The position numbers and the translations under genes were made by a program. 64,000 nucleotides of DNA, from positions 108,625,097 to 108,689,096 of the forward strand of contig CM037590.1 of assembly GCA_021018995.1 (NCBI GenBank), read 5' to 3'. Each line of letters opens with the position of its first letter. Within the stretch, counting starts at the first letter, position 1. The stretch comes from Chloranthus sessilifolius. Lineage: Eukaryota; Streptophyta; Magnoliopsida; Chloranthales; Chloranthaceae. Shown one piece after another: positions 34,610 through 46,114 of this stretch. The notes under the pieces were generated by a model. The model searched no databases, had not been told where the DNA came from, and was given only the letters and a program-made list of their open reading frames with translations.

Positions 34610-35310
34610 CTGAAATACGACCTGTCGATAGGTTTTAGGAACATGTCGACAGGTTCTGAGAATTCCCAGTTTACTTTTCGACAAGATATAGAAGCTGTCG
34701 AGAAGTGTGAATTAATTCTCGACAGGTTTGGAAGGTGTAAAAATGGTTGTCGATAGGATCCAGGAGCATTCCGATAGGTTCTGAAGACTTTTTAGTTGAG
34801 TTCTCGACAGGTTCAGAGTACCTATTGAGAGGTTCTGAGAACCTCTCGAAGTAATTTTTCTAGAATCTAAAACCTGTCGAGAGGATTGCTTATTGATTTC
34901 AAAGAACCTGTCCAGAGGTTTTATAAACCTCTCGAAAAGATGGCTTTTGTATTTTTGAACTCTTCGATAGGATTGTGTGGACCTCTCTTGAGGATCTGTC
35001 ACTTTGCACTTGTCGACAAGATGCATCAACTTGTCGACGACTTGCCCTAATCCTGTTGAGAATCATATTCCACTACTTTAAACCTAACGACAACTCCATT
35101 TTTGCCATTCGACAACTTCTTTTTGTGCTTTAAGTTTGCTCTGGTGATTTTTTCATTTTGCTTTTTCTCTCTCTTTCTCACTGACTATTATAGCAACTTC
35201 TTGGCTATTTTCCCATTTGCTTCAATCCATCAAAAGCTACACTTCGCACTTGGTTTGAGTTGGTTTGGTGCTGTGCATTTTAAGATCTGTGAAACCCTAG
35301 GTTTCTACTG
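34610..35310 (+). promoter_or_regulatory. Putative internal promoter of A4: second TCGA motif array, Y-patch and 5' UTR
   Basis: From 34620 to 35060 there are about eighteen copies of the LTR motif (cctgtcgataggt 34621, catgtcgacaggttc 34643, ttctcgacaggttc 34801, cctgtcgagaggat 34873, cttgtcgacaag 35019). Then come a pyrimidine patch ttttctctctctttctca (35163-35180), TATA-poor DNA and aaaccctaggtttct (35291-35305), text common in plant leaders, directly before a splice donor. Promoter activity is inferred. Confidence 0.5.
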
Positions 35311-35450
35311 GTAAGCTTCTCTTCACCTCTTCTTTGTGATTTCCGAGCTTGGCATTTCAATCTCTAGTTTGTCTGGGTCATTTGAGTATTCAAGGAGTTT
35401 TTGTGGTAATTGCTATTGCATTAGTGATGATTGATATTGTGTTAATTGAG
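35311..35450 (+). other. Probable 5' UTR intron before the A4 accessory ORF
   Basis: CTG|GTAAGCTTCT at 35311 and a T-rich stretch ending TTGAG at 35450, three bases from the ATG at 35453. If used, the accessory ORF has its own spliced mRNA, not one shared with gag. Confidence 0.45.
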
Positions 35451-35452
35451 TA

Positions 35453-38233
35453 ATGGCAGGTCAAGAGGATACATTGGCTAATCTCTTCAAAGTGCCTTCT
35501 AAATCTGCCTCCAAAGCCACTAGGAAGTCCGGTAGGACCACAAAGCCTAAGGAAACCCCACCTGCCAAAAGGAAGCTTGTCATGGAGGAAGCTGAGAAAA
35601 CTACAAAATCTAAGAAATCCAAGAAATCTCCAGGGGCCTAAATCAGTACAGACATTGTCAAGGAGGCCCCTGAGACACAACCTACCCTTGAGCCTGAAAT
35701 TCCTGAGGCTGAACCTAACCTTGAATTGGTGCCTGAAGCCCCTTCGCTCAGATCCACACCCAATGAATTTGTGGATAAATTAAATCTGATCCCAGAGACT
35801 ATTATTGACACCCCCTATTTCTCTAAGCTACGAGAGTGTCAGGATAGTTTGAATTATCTGGAGAAGGCAGGCCTGATACCCATATTGAGCCCATTGAATG
35901 AACAGTCTTACCCAAGGCTGGTTAAGTTGTGGTATCAGAATCTCAGGAAACAAACCAAGCCAGATTCCCTTGAGCCCTGTTTGCTAATTTTAATTGATCA
36001 TATGGAGATGGTGGTAGACTACAGAGATATAGGGATAGCATTAGGGGTCCCTTCTATTTTTGATCAAGTTTATGACTTGGCTGCACTTGAGAATGTCTCT
36101 TTCAGAGCAATGGCCAGGCACCTCACTCAAGGCATTGTGGGGTCTGGGGACTCAATCATGAGAAGAGATTTACACCCCAGCATGCTCTTCTTTGATGAAA
36201 TCTTGAGGAAGAATATCTATGTGAGTGGGCATCAACAAGAAAGGAGAGTGCCAATAGTGAATGCACTATTTGCCTTCTTTAAAGGCCATTTTTTAAATAT
36301 TGCTTGGCTAGTTTTTGAAGTAATGGTGGATTTGAATGACAAGTGTAGGAGGGCCCAAACCTTGCCAGGGCTCCCCTATAGCAGGCTCATTACTGCTCTT
36401 CTCAAGTGGAAAAAATTTATTTTCAAAGAGGGGGAGGAAGTGGAGAAGGTGACCCCTAAAGTTTTTGGGAAGAAGGCCTGGTCTGCCAGTAGGACCCTCA
36501 TTGGCAAAAGCAAATACAAGTCCAGTGAGGATACTGAAGTAGAAGCTCCTCATGCAGCCCCACTTGCTTCTATGAGCTTTGAGCCTCTCCCTATAGCTGT
36601 CACTAACCCCATACCTCCACCGAAGACCTCTGCAGCAATACCGTCTGAGCCTGTGCTCACATTTGCTACTCCTCCACCTGTGCCTTCATATGTCCCAGTT
36701 GTATCCTCAGTCAGCTCTGAGAGGGCCAACCTCATCACCATCCCTTCTGTCACACCATCCATATAAGTTTTTCTATCTTCCATTCCAGTCTCCATACCTC
36801 CCAGCACCTTAGCTTTCATTTCCACCATCACCACATCAACACCTCTATCCATCCCTCATACCATTGAACCAATCCCCACCTTACCTTCACCCATCATTGC
36901 AGTCAGCCCATCCACATTGTCCACCCCACCTGTGAGGCCTGCACCAACTTCATCAATTAGCCCAGCCACTTCTTCCCCTCCATCTATTCCCTTTGACTTT
37001 GATTCCACTTTTCCCATCTCCCCTCCACACACCCAGGACCAGTTGACCATTGAGGGTTTTTCATCACTGATAAAATCCATTGTGGAGAATATTGGGCATG
37101 ATTACACTCCCTTACCAGATTCTCTACATCCTACCACTCCACAGCCTACCCACTCATTTACCCCACCAATTCCACCAACCCAACCCACAACCCCTGCCCC
37201 ACCTGACCCCTTACCTCAAATCCTAAACCTCTTACTGTCCCTCCAATCCCAAGTGATGGCCAACAACCAAACCCAATCATCAATTGAGGCCACACTCCAT
37301 ACCATTAACTCCACCCTCCAAAGTCAATCCTCCCTGCCTACTACACTTCAAGCCATTCACTTCACCTTGCAACTTTTAACCAAGCCTTCCCAACAACCTG
37401 CCATCCCTTCTCCTACCTACACTGACCACTCTACTCAAACTGAATCGGAACCCCAGCCTGACCACATCCAACCTACCATCACTCTCCTACCTCTGCCGCA
37501 ATCCTAAACTCATCTCCCACCTGTGGTAGCTACCTCTGATGCTGCCACAGATGTGGAGGACCTAATCCCAACCCCAACTTACCCAGTTCCTAAACCTAAA
37601 ACTCCTCAGTCCATACTCCCTACCTCTTCTTTTCCCCACCCCCCTCTATGCGCCACCCTCCTCCATATCATGAAACATAACCCTTACCTCAAGAGGGATG
37701 TTGTGTTAGGAATGGCTGCCCTCCGCAGATCAATTGAGCTGCCTTATGAAGAAAAGATCGAACAAATGACTGTGGACTACAGCTAGGAAATGTCGCAGAT
37801 ATCCAAGGGCTGGAAAACCATTTTACTCCATTATGAAGCTGAAAAGCTCATTTCAGCCTATGAGAAATCAAGAGCTGATGGATTAGAGGAAAGGTTGGCT
37901 GCCTTCAAAGTTAGAAACAAGGCAACCCAGGAATTGTATGACACTGATGCTGCATTGTCTGTGAAAAAGATTGAAATCCTTAAACGTCAAATTACTATCT
38001 TGACTGTTGGCCAACTTGCCCAAGATGTTGAGCTTGCCCTCCAGGTGGAAGGAGAGATAGCTGCCTAGTCTGAGGAGGTAGCTACTCCCAAAGAGTAGTC
38101 CAAGGCTGAGAAGAGAGCTGCCAAATTGCAAAGGAAGAAGAGGATGAGAGCTGAGTATAATGAGATAGCTACCAAATATGGTTGGGAGCCAAAGTCCCCA
38201 TCTTGCTCTGACTCAGATCCTGATTCTGAGTAG
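35453..38233 (+). pseudogene. Accessory (env-position) ORF of A4, plant-transposon-protein-like domain
   Basis: Begins MAGQEDTLANLFKVPSKSAS with a Lys-rich basic N-terminus (to about 35640). The central globular part (about 35780-36420) has YPRLVKLWYQNLR, DYRDIGIALGVP and PIVNALFAFFKGHFLNIAWL, resembling the domain called putative plant transposon protein (PF20167) found in Athila accessory ORFs. Next come a Pro/Thr/Ser-rich linker (36560-37500) and a Glu/Lys/Leu-rich coiled-coil-like C-terminus (37780-38230). No clear signal peptide or membrane segment is seen, so an envelope role is not supported. Broken at a few points. Its function in the element is unknown. Confidence 0.7.
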
Positions 38234-38466
38234 GATGTATATAGTCACGATTAGAGTTATACAGTTAGGATATTTTTACCTCATTTCTTGAAGAACACTT
38301 TCCCTTACATTTTGCATATTTTGGTGTTAATATAGAAATTTTGCTTTAATCTTGTTCTCTTTTGTGTATATTGTTGTTCTTTCTTAAGCTGCACTTTAGT
38401 GTGTACTTTTCTGTCCTTGTTTCTCTGTTTATCTTTTGCTCTTGCTGCATATTTCCCCATCTTTCA

Positions 38467-38503
38467 AGCAGTGAGGACACTGCTCCTCATAGGTTTGGGG
38501 GTG
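38467..38503 (+). other. AGGA-loop hairpin and internal purine tract of A4
   Basis: AGCAGTG-AGGA-CACTGCT (38467-38484) forms a 7-bp hairpin; eight bases later comes ggtttgggggtg (38492-38503), nearly the same as the terminal purine tract at 40126-40137. A3 has the same pair at 54433-54468 with two swapped stem pairs. It looks like a second plus-strand primer with a guiding hairpin (inference). Confidence 0.65.
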
Positions 38504-39940
38504 TGGCAGCCTACCAATGGATAGTTAATGGTAGTGCAGTATGATTTTTAACAGAAATTGAGGAAATGAAATAATTTCACACCTGATTTTTGTTTGAAAG
38601 AGAGGAAATTAAAACTTTTTAAAACTAGACCATGTTATAGTTCTAACACCTTCATGAGGCAAATGCTAAGAATTTTCAAAAATTGATATTTAGTAAACTT
38701 GAGAAGAGAGGAAATTGTAAGGATATACCCCAGAAGTCTAATGAAAGACCATATCCAGTGAGATTTGGGCCTAAGAAATTTTTTTCTTGAAGAGTGTCTT
38801 GGCAATTTCTTCTGCTCTAAGGACTGATTGGACCTAGCTTTGCTCACTAAAAGTTAGGCAAATCCAAATTAAAATAGCTTGACAACATTCATGACATGGA
38901 TGACATGAAGTAAGGCCATCCCTTGGATAGTTTGAGCCTAAATATCCTTACCCTTTGAACTGCCCTTGATACACACCTTTTGAGCCTTAAAAATCCCAAT
39001 TTTCTTTGAAAAAAATCAGAGTACTTGAATCCAAACCACAGTGACTTGATTCAGCCTGACCCTCACTCTGAGATTTCAGAAGGTAAAGGAGAAGAAGTTG
39101 AAGAAGGTGGAGCTGCTTCAACATTTGGTAGAAGAAGGAAACACATCGAAAGGCAGTTGTGTAGTAGAAGTACAATTGTGGCATTCCAGCTAATAAAAAT
39201 ATAAAGAAAAAAAAAAAGAAAAAAAAAAGAGAGCATACAAAAAGGAAAAGAAAAATAGAAAAGAAAAAAAAAAGAATAAGAAAGAGAAGTCACTTCATTG
39301 GATATTTTGAAAGATAAGAGAAAAAGCTGGCCACTTTGGCTCTGAAAATTCAAAGAAGATGAAGAGGGTGTACATGTCACCTCCTTACTTTACTGATTTC
39401 TCAATTTTGAATTTCATTCCACCCTTTTATTCTTCATAAAATTCACCCATAAGCCACATTACAATCCAATAAAAAGACCTTACTAATATGAAATTGATTG
39501 AGCTTTCATGTGGAGATGAGAATATGTGTAATCTATGGTGAAAAAGAGTTAGAAAATTTCAGAAATTGGAGCTATGCCTATGCTCATGCTTGTAGTCCTA
39601 TTTGAGGGTTGTAACTGCTCTTGAGATGTGTGAATTGATACACGCTTCTACTTCTATTGAGAGTGACAACCCTAGTGTGTTTTGGGTATGAAATTAGGAT
39701 GGATGGAGGTAATATCCAAAACAAAATTCTCAATTTGAGGGTAAGTTGTGCATTAATTTCCATACAAAATATCTTGACATGAGCTGATTGATTGTGAAGG
39801 AACTATAGCAGAAATTTAGTTTTAAACTGTCTTGTTTTTGCTAAGAATCCTCTAAAACTGAATGGAAAAGGTGTGGAATGAATTTTAGATTGCTTAAATT
39901 TTATTTTAACATGCTGCACTATTATTAACTGATTTTATTG
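38504..39940 (+). other. Non-coding 3' region of A4
   Basis: AT-rich, no coding signal. Contains a strongly A-rich stretch of 39190-39290 (runs of A with G), the likely source of long Lys/Phe-rich false reading frames. The equivalent A3 region is 54470-56045. Confidence 0.6.
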
Positions 39941-40137
39941 GAGAAGTTTGTGGGTAACTTCACTGTAAACCCACAGGAGACTTCACTCCTCCACTAGGGA
40001 TCACCTAAGGGTTTAAAAGGCTTGGTGCATGTGCCAAATGAACCCGTGTTCCCTACGAAAGTGGCATGCAATTTTATAGGTTAGTTGTTTTACTTTGTCC
40101 TTTGCCCGGGGACTAGCAAAGCGTAGGTTTGGGGGTG
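39941..40137 (+). other. Structured 3' block and terminal purine tract of A4
   Basis: Two hairpins: TGTGGGT/ACCCACA (39949-39975) and AGGAG/CTCCT (39975-39990). Then come conserved text ctagggatcacctaagggtt and ccctacgaaagtggcat, and the purine tract aggtttgggggtg (40125-40137) touching the 3' LTR. A3 keeps the whole block (56045-56236). Confidence 0.75.
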
Positions 40138-42337
40138 TGTTAAGTAATGAAAAATTCCATTTTTCACTTCTTAACCTGACCTTTGTTGAACCCTTGAGCT
40201 AACTAATAATGTGTTTTAAATATGTTTTGTAGTTAAGCAATAAATTACAAACTTAATACAGGTTTCCACTTAAAAGAGCCCAAGAAGCACTGTGCTACCT
40301 AATTTGAAAGGCCTGAGACCAAGTCCAGCGGCAAGAAAGAAAGATTGAACCCCCTGAGGGGTTGCTATGTGCTGAACAATGGAAGAACAACACACCCAAG
40401 AGGTGTGCCAGCTGTGGAAGCACTGAAAATAAGTTGCCGAGAGGTTCCATGAAGCTATCGAGAGCTTCCCAGCACTTATCGAGAAGTCCTGAGGGCAAGA
40501 AGTGAAGCAGTCAAGAGGTTAAACATGTGTAAACGAACCTATCGAGAGGATACTCCAAGGTACAGATGAAGTTGAGAAGTTCCAAGATACTTATCACGAG
40601 GTTCAATTGAACCTGTCGAGAAGTACAAGACAACTTATCGATGACTTACCTAAAGCAGTGCTCATTCTCACAAGGAATGAGCATACTTGTCGAGCACTTC
40701 ACTGGAGAATGTATAACTTATCAACGGGTTGATTATAACCTATAACCTATTGATAGGATGAATGAAGAATTGAACAGAACGGTGAAATGAGCTTCCTATC
40801 TTGTCGACGAGCCATCAATCCTATCGACAAGTTCAAATCAACATCTCGAGACGTTCTCCCAAGCTGTCGAGAGGATCTTCATCAACCTGTCGAGTGTCGA
40901 GAGGTGTTCAAACCTATCGAGAGTCATTCCAGACTTGTCGAGACACTGCCAAACCTGTCGAGAAGTCTGCAAAGCTATTGGAAACCAATGCAACTTATCG
41001 ACGTGATTATAATGCAGATTCAGAACCTGTCAAGAGGATCCCTTGAACCTCTCGACACTCATTTTGGAAACTTCGTAGCATCCTCCTTCAGCAGCTGCCA
41101 ATTCCAAATTTCTGTGCATGAATTCCAAAGCACTTCAGCAACCCCTGGGGGTATTTTTTGTACATATATGGGCATGCATGGAATCCCTAACTACTTCATG
41201 TGTACTCGCTAGTTGAGAGCCAATGGGAAGAGAGCTTTTAGAAGAGAAATCAGCCACATCAACAGCCCAGAATAACAAAATTATTCTCTTGAGCTCTGAT
41301 TGGCTGAAACAGATCTAAGGATAGAGGAGGAGAGTATAAAAGCTTGAAGAAAATATAGAACAACGATCTAGAATTTAAGAGAACCAGAGCCTAGTCCTAG
41401 ATCTATTTTTCTCTCTAAGTTCTCCCTCCTTCCTTCTCCCATTCTCTCTTTAGCCAATCATGAGTGGCTAAACTCTTCTTAGTAGTTAGGGTGAGGTCTA
41501 AAGCTGTAAATTGAGAGATTTAGAGGCTTGTAATAGACTGTATATTGTACAGATTGCAGATCTCGGCACAATAGTATTATAAGCTTGTAATATAATTGTG
41601 GAGTTTAATGGTTATTCTGATCTACATTTTACCTTTTCGTATTCGATTTCCCTGGATTGGATACTCATGCCGATGCTAGCCAGAAATGGGGAGCTGGTAG
41701 CCTGACATCTGCAGCATCTACAATGGTTTTCCAGTTCTAATTAAGATCCTTGAAGTGGAACAATCTCTAGGATGGTTTGTGACCATTAAAGTGGACAGAT
41801 CATAGCCTTAGGATTGCTTCAATTCTCTAGTTGTGATTGGATCCTTATACCTTGCATCTGCCAGAAATGGGGAGCTTGTAGCCAGATGGAGGATTGCAGC
41901 AAATTAGATCCATGCAAGGCCTTTGATTCCTTTGATTTTCAGTGAGAGACCAATACCCCTAGCTGCTGTTCTCACCCTTTTGATTTTTCATCTTTTCTAC
42001 ATCTCCCCTTACCTCTGTGTTTCATTAGAGCTGGATCAATAGCATTTATCTTTTGTAGTTTGTAGTTAAAGTGACAAAACAATAAAACCTCTCCTCTTTC
42101 AGACTTTAGTTTAGTTTAAATTAGGATAGAGTGCCAGACCTACTCTGGATCTGGAGATTTACCATCCTTTAGAACACATTTCCCTGTGGACATACCCTTA
42201 CATATCATTTTTAAAACTTGCTATAACAGCCTTGGATCTTGCAGGACTGGCTGCTCACCTTGATTCAACATTGCTGTAATTTGTGCAGTAATATGCTATT
42301 TTAATCATATAATAATGCTAAGGTGGCAGCAACAACA
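40138..42337 (+). repeat. 3' LTR of A4 (2200 bp)
   Basis: TGTTAAGTAATG to GCAACAACA. The TCGA array is at 40440-41060, with CCAAT-like gattggctg at 41297 and TATA (tataaaag) at 41335-41342. TSD gtgac follows. Confidence 0.93.
40440..41060. repeat. CCTGTCGACAGG-type motif array in A4 3' LTR
   Basis: Same array as in the 5' LTR, with about twenty variants (for example gctgtcgagaggat 40864, acctgtcgagaag 40956). Confidence 0.85.
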
Positions 42338-42342
42338 GTGAC

Positions 42343-42505
42343 CCACTGACTCTTCAGTTACGCGCTATTATAGTAGCACGTAATATGATTGCACGTTGTC
42401 CTCTACACGCGCAATAAACCCACTGACCTCCAATCACGCGCAATCCCACAAGCATGTAATTGGATTGCACACCCCGAGTCCTACGCGCAATTGCTGAGCC
42501 TGAAC
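42343..42505 (-). promoter_or_regulatory. Displaced half of the T2 antisense promoter array
   Basis: GCGCRTAATT-type motifs (ttacgcgctatt, cacgtaatatgattgcacg, acgcgcaataa, atcacgcgcaatc, acgcgcaattg) once adjoined 29220-29306, next to the start of T2's antisense gene. Element A4 inserted between the two halves, moving most of the array 13 kb away. Confidence 0.6.
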
Positions 42506-42563
42506 CAAAAAATATATGCAGGCAGAGGAGGTGCCTGCACACATATAGGAGTATACAAAAAAT

Positions 42564-42567
<4 letters not shown>

Positions 42568-42610
<43 letters not shown>

Positions 42611-42650
42611 GTATGTGTGTGTGTGTGTGTGTGCGTGTGTGTGTGTGTAA
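42568..42650. repeat. (TA)n (TGTA)n (TG)n compound microsatellite
   Basis: About 30 bases of TA, then TGTA units, then TG with one interruption. Simple repeat within T2. Confidence 0.95.
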
Positions 42651-43089
42651 ACAATAACCAAATCCTAAACAAATACGTTTAGATATCATATGAACAAAAA
42701 AAAATTCCGATCATGAGAGATCGAGAAATGAATATTAGGCTATAGCAAGACACAAACCCGAAAAAAATAATACCCAAACTAAACCCAACCAAAACAATAT
42801 AGAAATAAAAATAGTAGTAATAATAGTCTAACGAACCAAGCATCCCTCCACAAATAAATGGAGAAACCAAGAAAACACCCACAATAAATACCAAAAAATA
42901 AACACTAACAAAAGTACCGAAAGTACCCAAAAATATAGAATAAAACACTAACACATAAACAATCGACCCGAAGAAAACACAAAACCACCAAGCAAACTAA
43001 ACTAAAATTAAAAGTCTAGAGATTGAAACCAACATATAACAAAATAATTATTCCCATATATGTAAACAAAATTTATTACAAACATCACC

Positions 43090-43101
43090 GGGGCATACCC
43101 C
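43090..43101 (-). other. GGGG-TATG-CCCC hairpin in T2
   Basis: Minus strand GGGG TATG CCCC, preceded by gtatattca as at 4928 in T1. Same loop, different stem bases. Confidence 0.45.
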
Positions 43102-43370
43102 CTTGAATATACAACTAAACTAAAAAGATCAGAACGTTCAGGCAATGCAAGCCCGAATGATGATACACTGGAGGAGAAGCAACTGCTAGGTGGCTTGCTG
43201 ATGCCTCGCATATAAATTTTAAGGACAAACACAAAAAGATTCCCGAGGCTGAGGTATACACCTATGGAAGGTCGATCAAGAAAGCTCTAAAAGAAGGGCT
43301 CATAAAAGGTCAATCTGTAGAGCCTACCAAAGAGCAACCGGGAAAGAGACCGGAAAAAAATAACCCACCT

Positions 43371-43456
43371 CTTTTCTTTAGCTTTCTCCCCGCCACTTTT
43401 TTCTCTTTCACCTCGTCCTCCAACATAGTAGCACATTGGGTGCTACTCTCCGTTGC
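43371..43456 (-). pseudogene. Short antisense coding segment of T2, partner of 4523-4611
   Basis: Minus-strand frame with EKKV-x-x-RK-x-K, ending before a GTGGGT that could be a splice donor. Product unknown; see the T1 copy. Confidence 0.35.
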
Positions 43457-44185
43457 CAACACCTCTGATACCCAAGGGATAATTATTCGTCATAACCTCT
43501 TTTGGACATAGTTCCCGGGATACAAAATAAAATAGAAGAAAACACATAAAATTTATAAATGCTAAAATTTATTACAAGATCACAAAAAATTAAACTAAAT
43601 AAAACCCAATCCCCTAAGTACTAATTTATAGGCAAAAACCCCTTAGCCACAATGTGACAAGTGTCAAATCCACAAACACCCCTCATCTATTTAAATCAAA
43701 ACAAGACACCTAGCCTCTCCAAGAAGCACAATCCATAACAAAGGGAGATAAACCAATAACCAAGAGACATTTAACTCCCTAAGAAACACAATCCATGACA
43801 AAATAGATAAACCAATAGCATGAAAGCACCTAACACACCCACTTGACTTCAATCCAAACACATACATTCTTAACAAGTGTCATCCTAACCAAACAAAAGA
43901 CCAAAACAAAAACTCATATCTAAAACGAAACAAATGCATAAAACTCCCCTTTTACCATAACAAAGATCCATTAATTTGAAAAATATAAAATAGTGGCGAA
44001 ATCCAATTATTCTAAAATATGAAATCAAATAGTAAAACCGCAGACAATAATCACAACTGACAACCTTCACACCGCAACGTCCATCCCAACCCGAAAACAG
44101 AAGCAAAAAAAAAATAAATAAATAAAAAATAAGAATGATAAAAAAAAAAAAAAAAAAAAATCAGAAAGGGGAAGTTGCTCCCATA

Positions 44186-45293
44186 GTCCCATCGCGACAA
44201 ACACAACTCGAGATTCGGATCGCCCCTTGGTGTCCTGTCACAACTACTGAACAAACCCAAAAGCGCTCAAATAATAAAATAAATAGCAACAAAAAAAATC
44301 AAAATGGCACCTGTACGATATCATAACATCCCATCACGGTTGGAAAAATAAACTATTCCCATTATCCCATCGTGATACCCTAAGGAAGGAAGACACCAAG
44401 TGGGAAGCCCAACACACACTGGAGGACTTATTCACAGTCAAGAAAGAATTCACCTAAGTAGATGATTATAAGTATATTGCTAACAAAGCATAAGCACCCC
44501 ATCAACGGAACCACTCCAAACCAACCCGCAAATATGATGATGATGACACCGATGGTGAAGTTAGAAAATAACGTTGATACTCCTTGGAAAGACCTTGCCA
44601 AGACGCAACTCCACCCAAATCCTATCTCCATTTGAGCTCTCTTTTAAAGAAGTGACCGAGGCCGATGATGAAATGGATACCTACGGACCAAAGCTGATGG
44701 AGAACGAAACGGATCCATCTATCGGAGCAATCCAAAGATTCTTCTCTTTGTTAAGTTAGAGATCAGATATATCTCATAGTCCATGATTACATTTGGCACA
44801 AAGTTCCCTACTGTCAAAGGGAGTTGCTTCCCGACACTGGATGGACTTGACTAAAACACCAACAAGAAGGCTTTGAGTTCATGAAATAAAAATATTTAGC
44901 AGAAACACAGTAGCCTAAGAGATGACAAAGTCAAACCTTACTCCTTCCAAATGCTCGTATCCCATCGCGAGACCTCACATACCAACCAGAAAAGAGGACT
45001 GCTAACGTCCCATCACACACCTTCACAATAACATGTCTTGTCGCGACAAGGTGCATACATAATCACCACCATCCCAATTCCTGAACTAAACCAACCCGAA
45101 TGTCTCTATCCCATCGTGACACTACCCCATCACATAATCGCTAGATCTCATCACAATCCACCACAACATGCAACCAGAAGGGAAACCCACTAGTGTCCCA
45201 TCATGAAGAGCAAACCCGGACTTCTTAAATGTCCCATCTCACCATCACGGCAGAAATGGAAGAAGAGAGGAAACTCTCTGATGACCCATCACA
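44186..45293. repeat. GTCCCATCGCG array in T2, complementary to the family's primer-binding site
   Basis: About ten copies: 44186-44197 (GTCCCATCGCGA, 12 of 12 to the complement of T1's primer site), 44329, 44365, 44960, 45007, 45109, 45125, 45195, 45231 and 45283, mostly TCCCATCRYGA or TCCCATCACA. In T2's sense orientation (plus) they have the tRNA's own sequence, hence are complementary to the primer site. Orientation relative to the element is the same as in T1. Confidence 0.75.
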
Positions 45294-46114
45294 TGAAGAC
45301 TCCGCCTAAGGATGCCCAAAGCACAAGCCAGGTAAGTATTACCCCCCTCTACTCAATATTCCCTGTAAATATAGTTAACTAATATTAAGTCAGATGTTTT
45401 CAAAACTCGACTCTCCTGACTCGCGAGTCACTATAGTCCTCCCATAAGAGGCAATCATCAGTGCCTGCGAGATGGTTAGATGGAGTATCCAGCATATCAA
45501 ATGTCATTTTGACAACTAAATAAAGGTCGGGTCCCCAAATCCCATACCGATGGATCTACTCAACATCTCAAAAGTCACGTTCTTCGAAGTCCTTACTGAA
45601 TTGATCTTAAGTTAAAAACCCAAAATTTCAAAAACCTCTCATCTATAAAACTTTTACTTCTCATCACTTCAATCCATTCTCTCCCCTGAGAAACCAAACA
45701 CTGAGTATACTCAACTTTATGAAATCATAAATGTCCACTAGAAAGGGACCCCTGACGCATCGTTGGTGTGAGCAATGACACGCCCGGCCTGACATGACTT
45801 GCGAAAGCCTTTGCCATCATATTACATCATATCATCTGGTCATTTGACCTTATTTTCGGACATTCATTTGATGCCACCCATACCTCATTTGTGTCAATTT
45901 CCGTCCATTTGACTGTGATATGCAGCAAGTCGCGACATGCGATGGGATCCGATATGCACTCGTTGTTGAGGATACACCCCTCGACAGCTACAATCTAGCC
46001 TGCGAATGCTTCCTTTTAGGTTGCGCTGATAGATAAGAAAGCCAAGCATTTAATGTCAGTCCCATGGTTCATACTTGTGATCTCTCAAAGAAACAAGAAG
46101 GCACCTTGAAAGGG
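45294..46114. other. Non-coding 3' region of T2, last part
   Basis: Matches T1's 800-1900 in reverse. No gene or repeat recognised. Confidence 0.5.

Larger units (their letters stand above)
29312..42337 (+). mobile_element. Athila-lineage element A4, complete ends, no RT/integrase
   Basis: Flanked by gtgac (29307-29311 and 42338-42342). LTRs 29312-31522 and 40138-42337, then a tRNA-Asp-type primer site, gag, protease, an internal promoter-like region, a 2.8 kb ORF in the env-like position, an internal hairpin plus purine tract, a structured 3' block and a terminal purine tract. RT, RNase H and integrase are absent: protease is followed directly by non-coding DNA. It would have depended on a relative for copying. 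By eye the LTRs differ at somewhat under one in ten bases. Genes are broken at several points. It was inserted into the promoter array of T2's antisense gene. Confidence 0.9.
42651..44185. other. Non-coding 3' region of T2, first part
   Basis: A-rich; matches T1's 3200-5300 in reverse. Holds the short antisense coding segment 43371-43456 and the hairpin 43090-43101. An A run is near 44142-44160. Nothing else is recognised. Confidence 0.5.

Noticed and set aside
36550-37080. Gly/Met/Val-rich minus-strand frames
   Set aside because: Shadow of the Pro/Thr-rich linker of the A4 accessory ORF.
35453-38233. True envelope gene in A4
   Set aside because: No signal peptide, transmembrane segment or cleavage site is visible; the domain resembles the plant-transposon-protein type instead.
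42354-42689. Overlapping His/Thr/Tyr-Ile-rich frames on both strands
   Set aside because: They read through the (TA)n(TG)n microsatellite.
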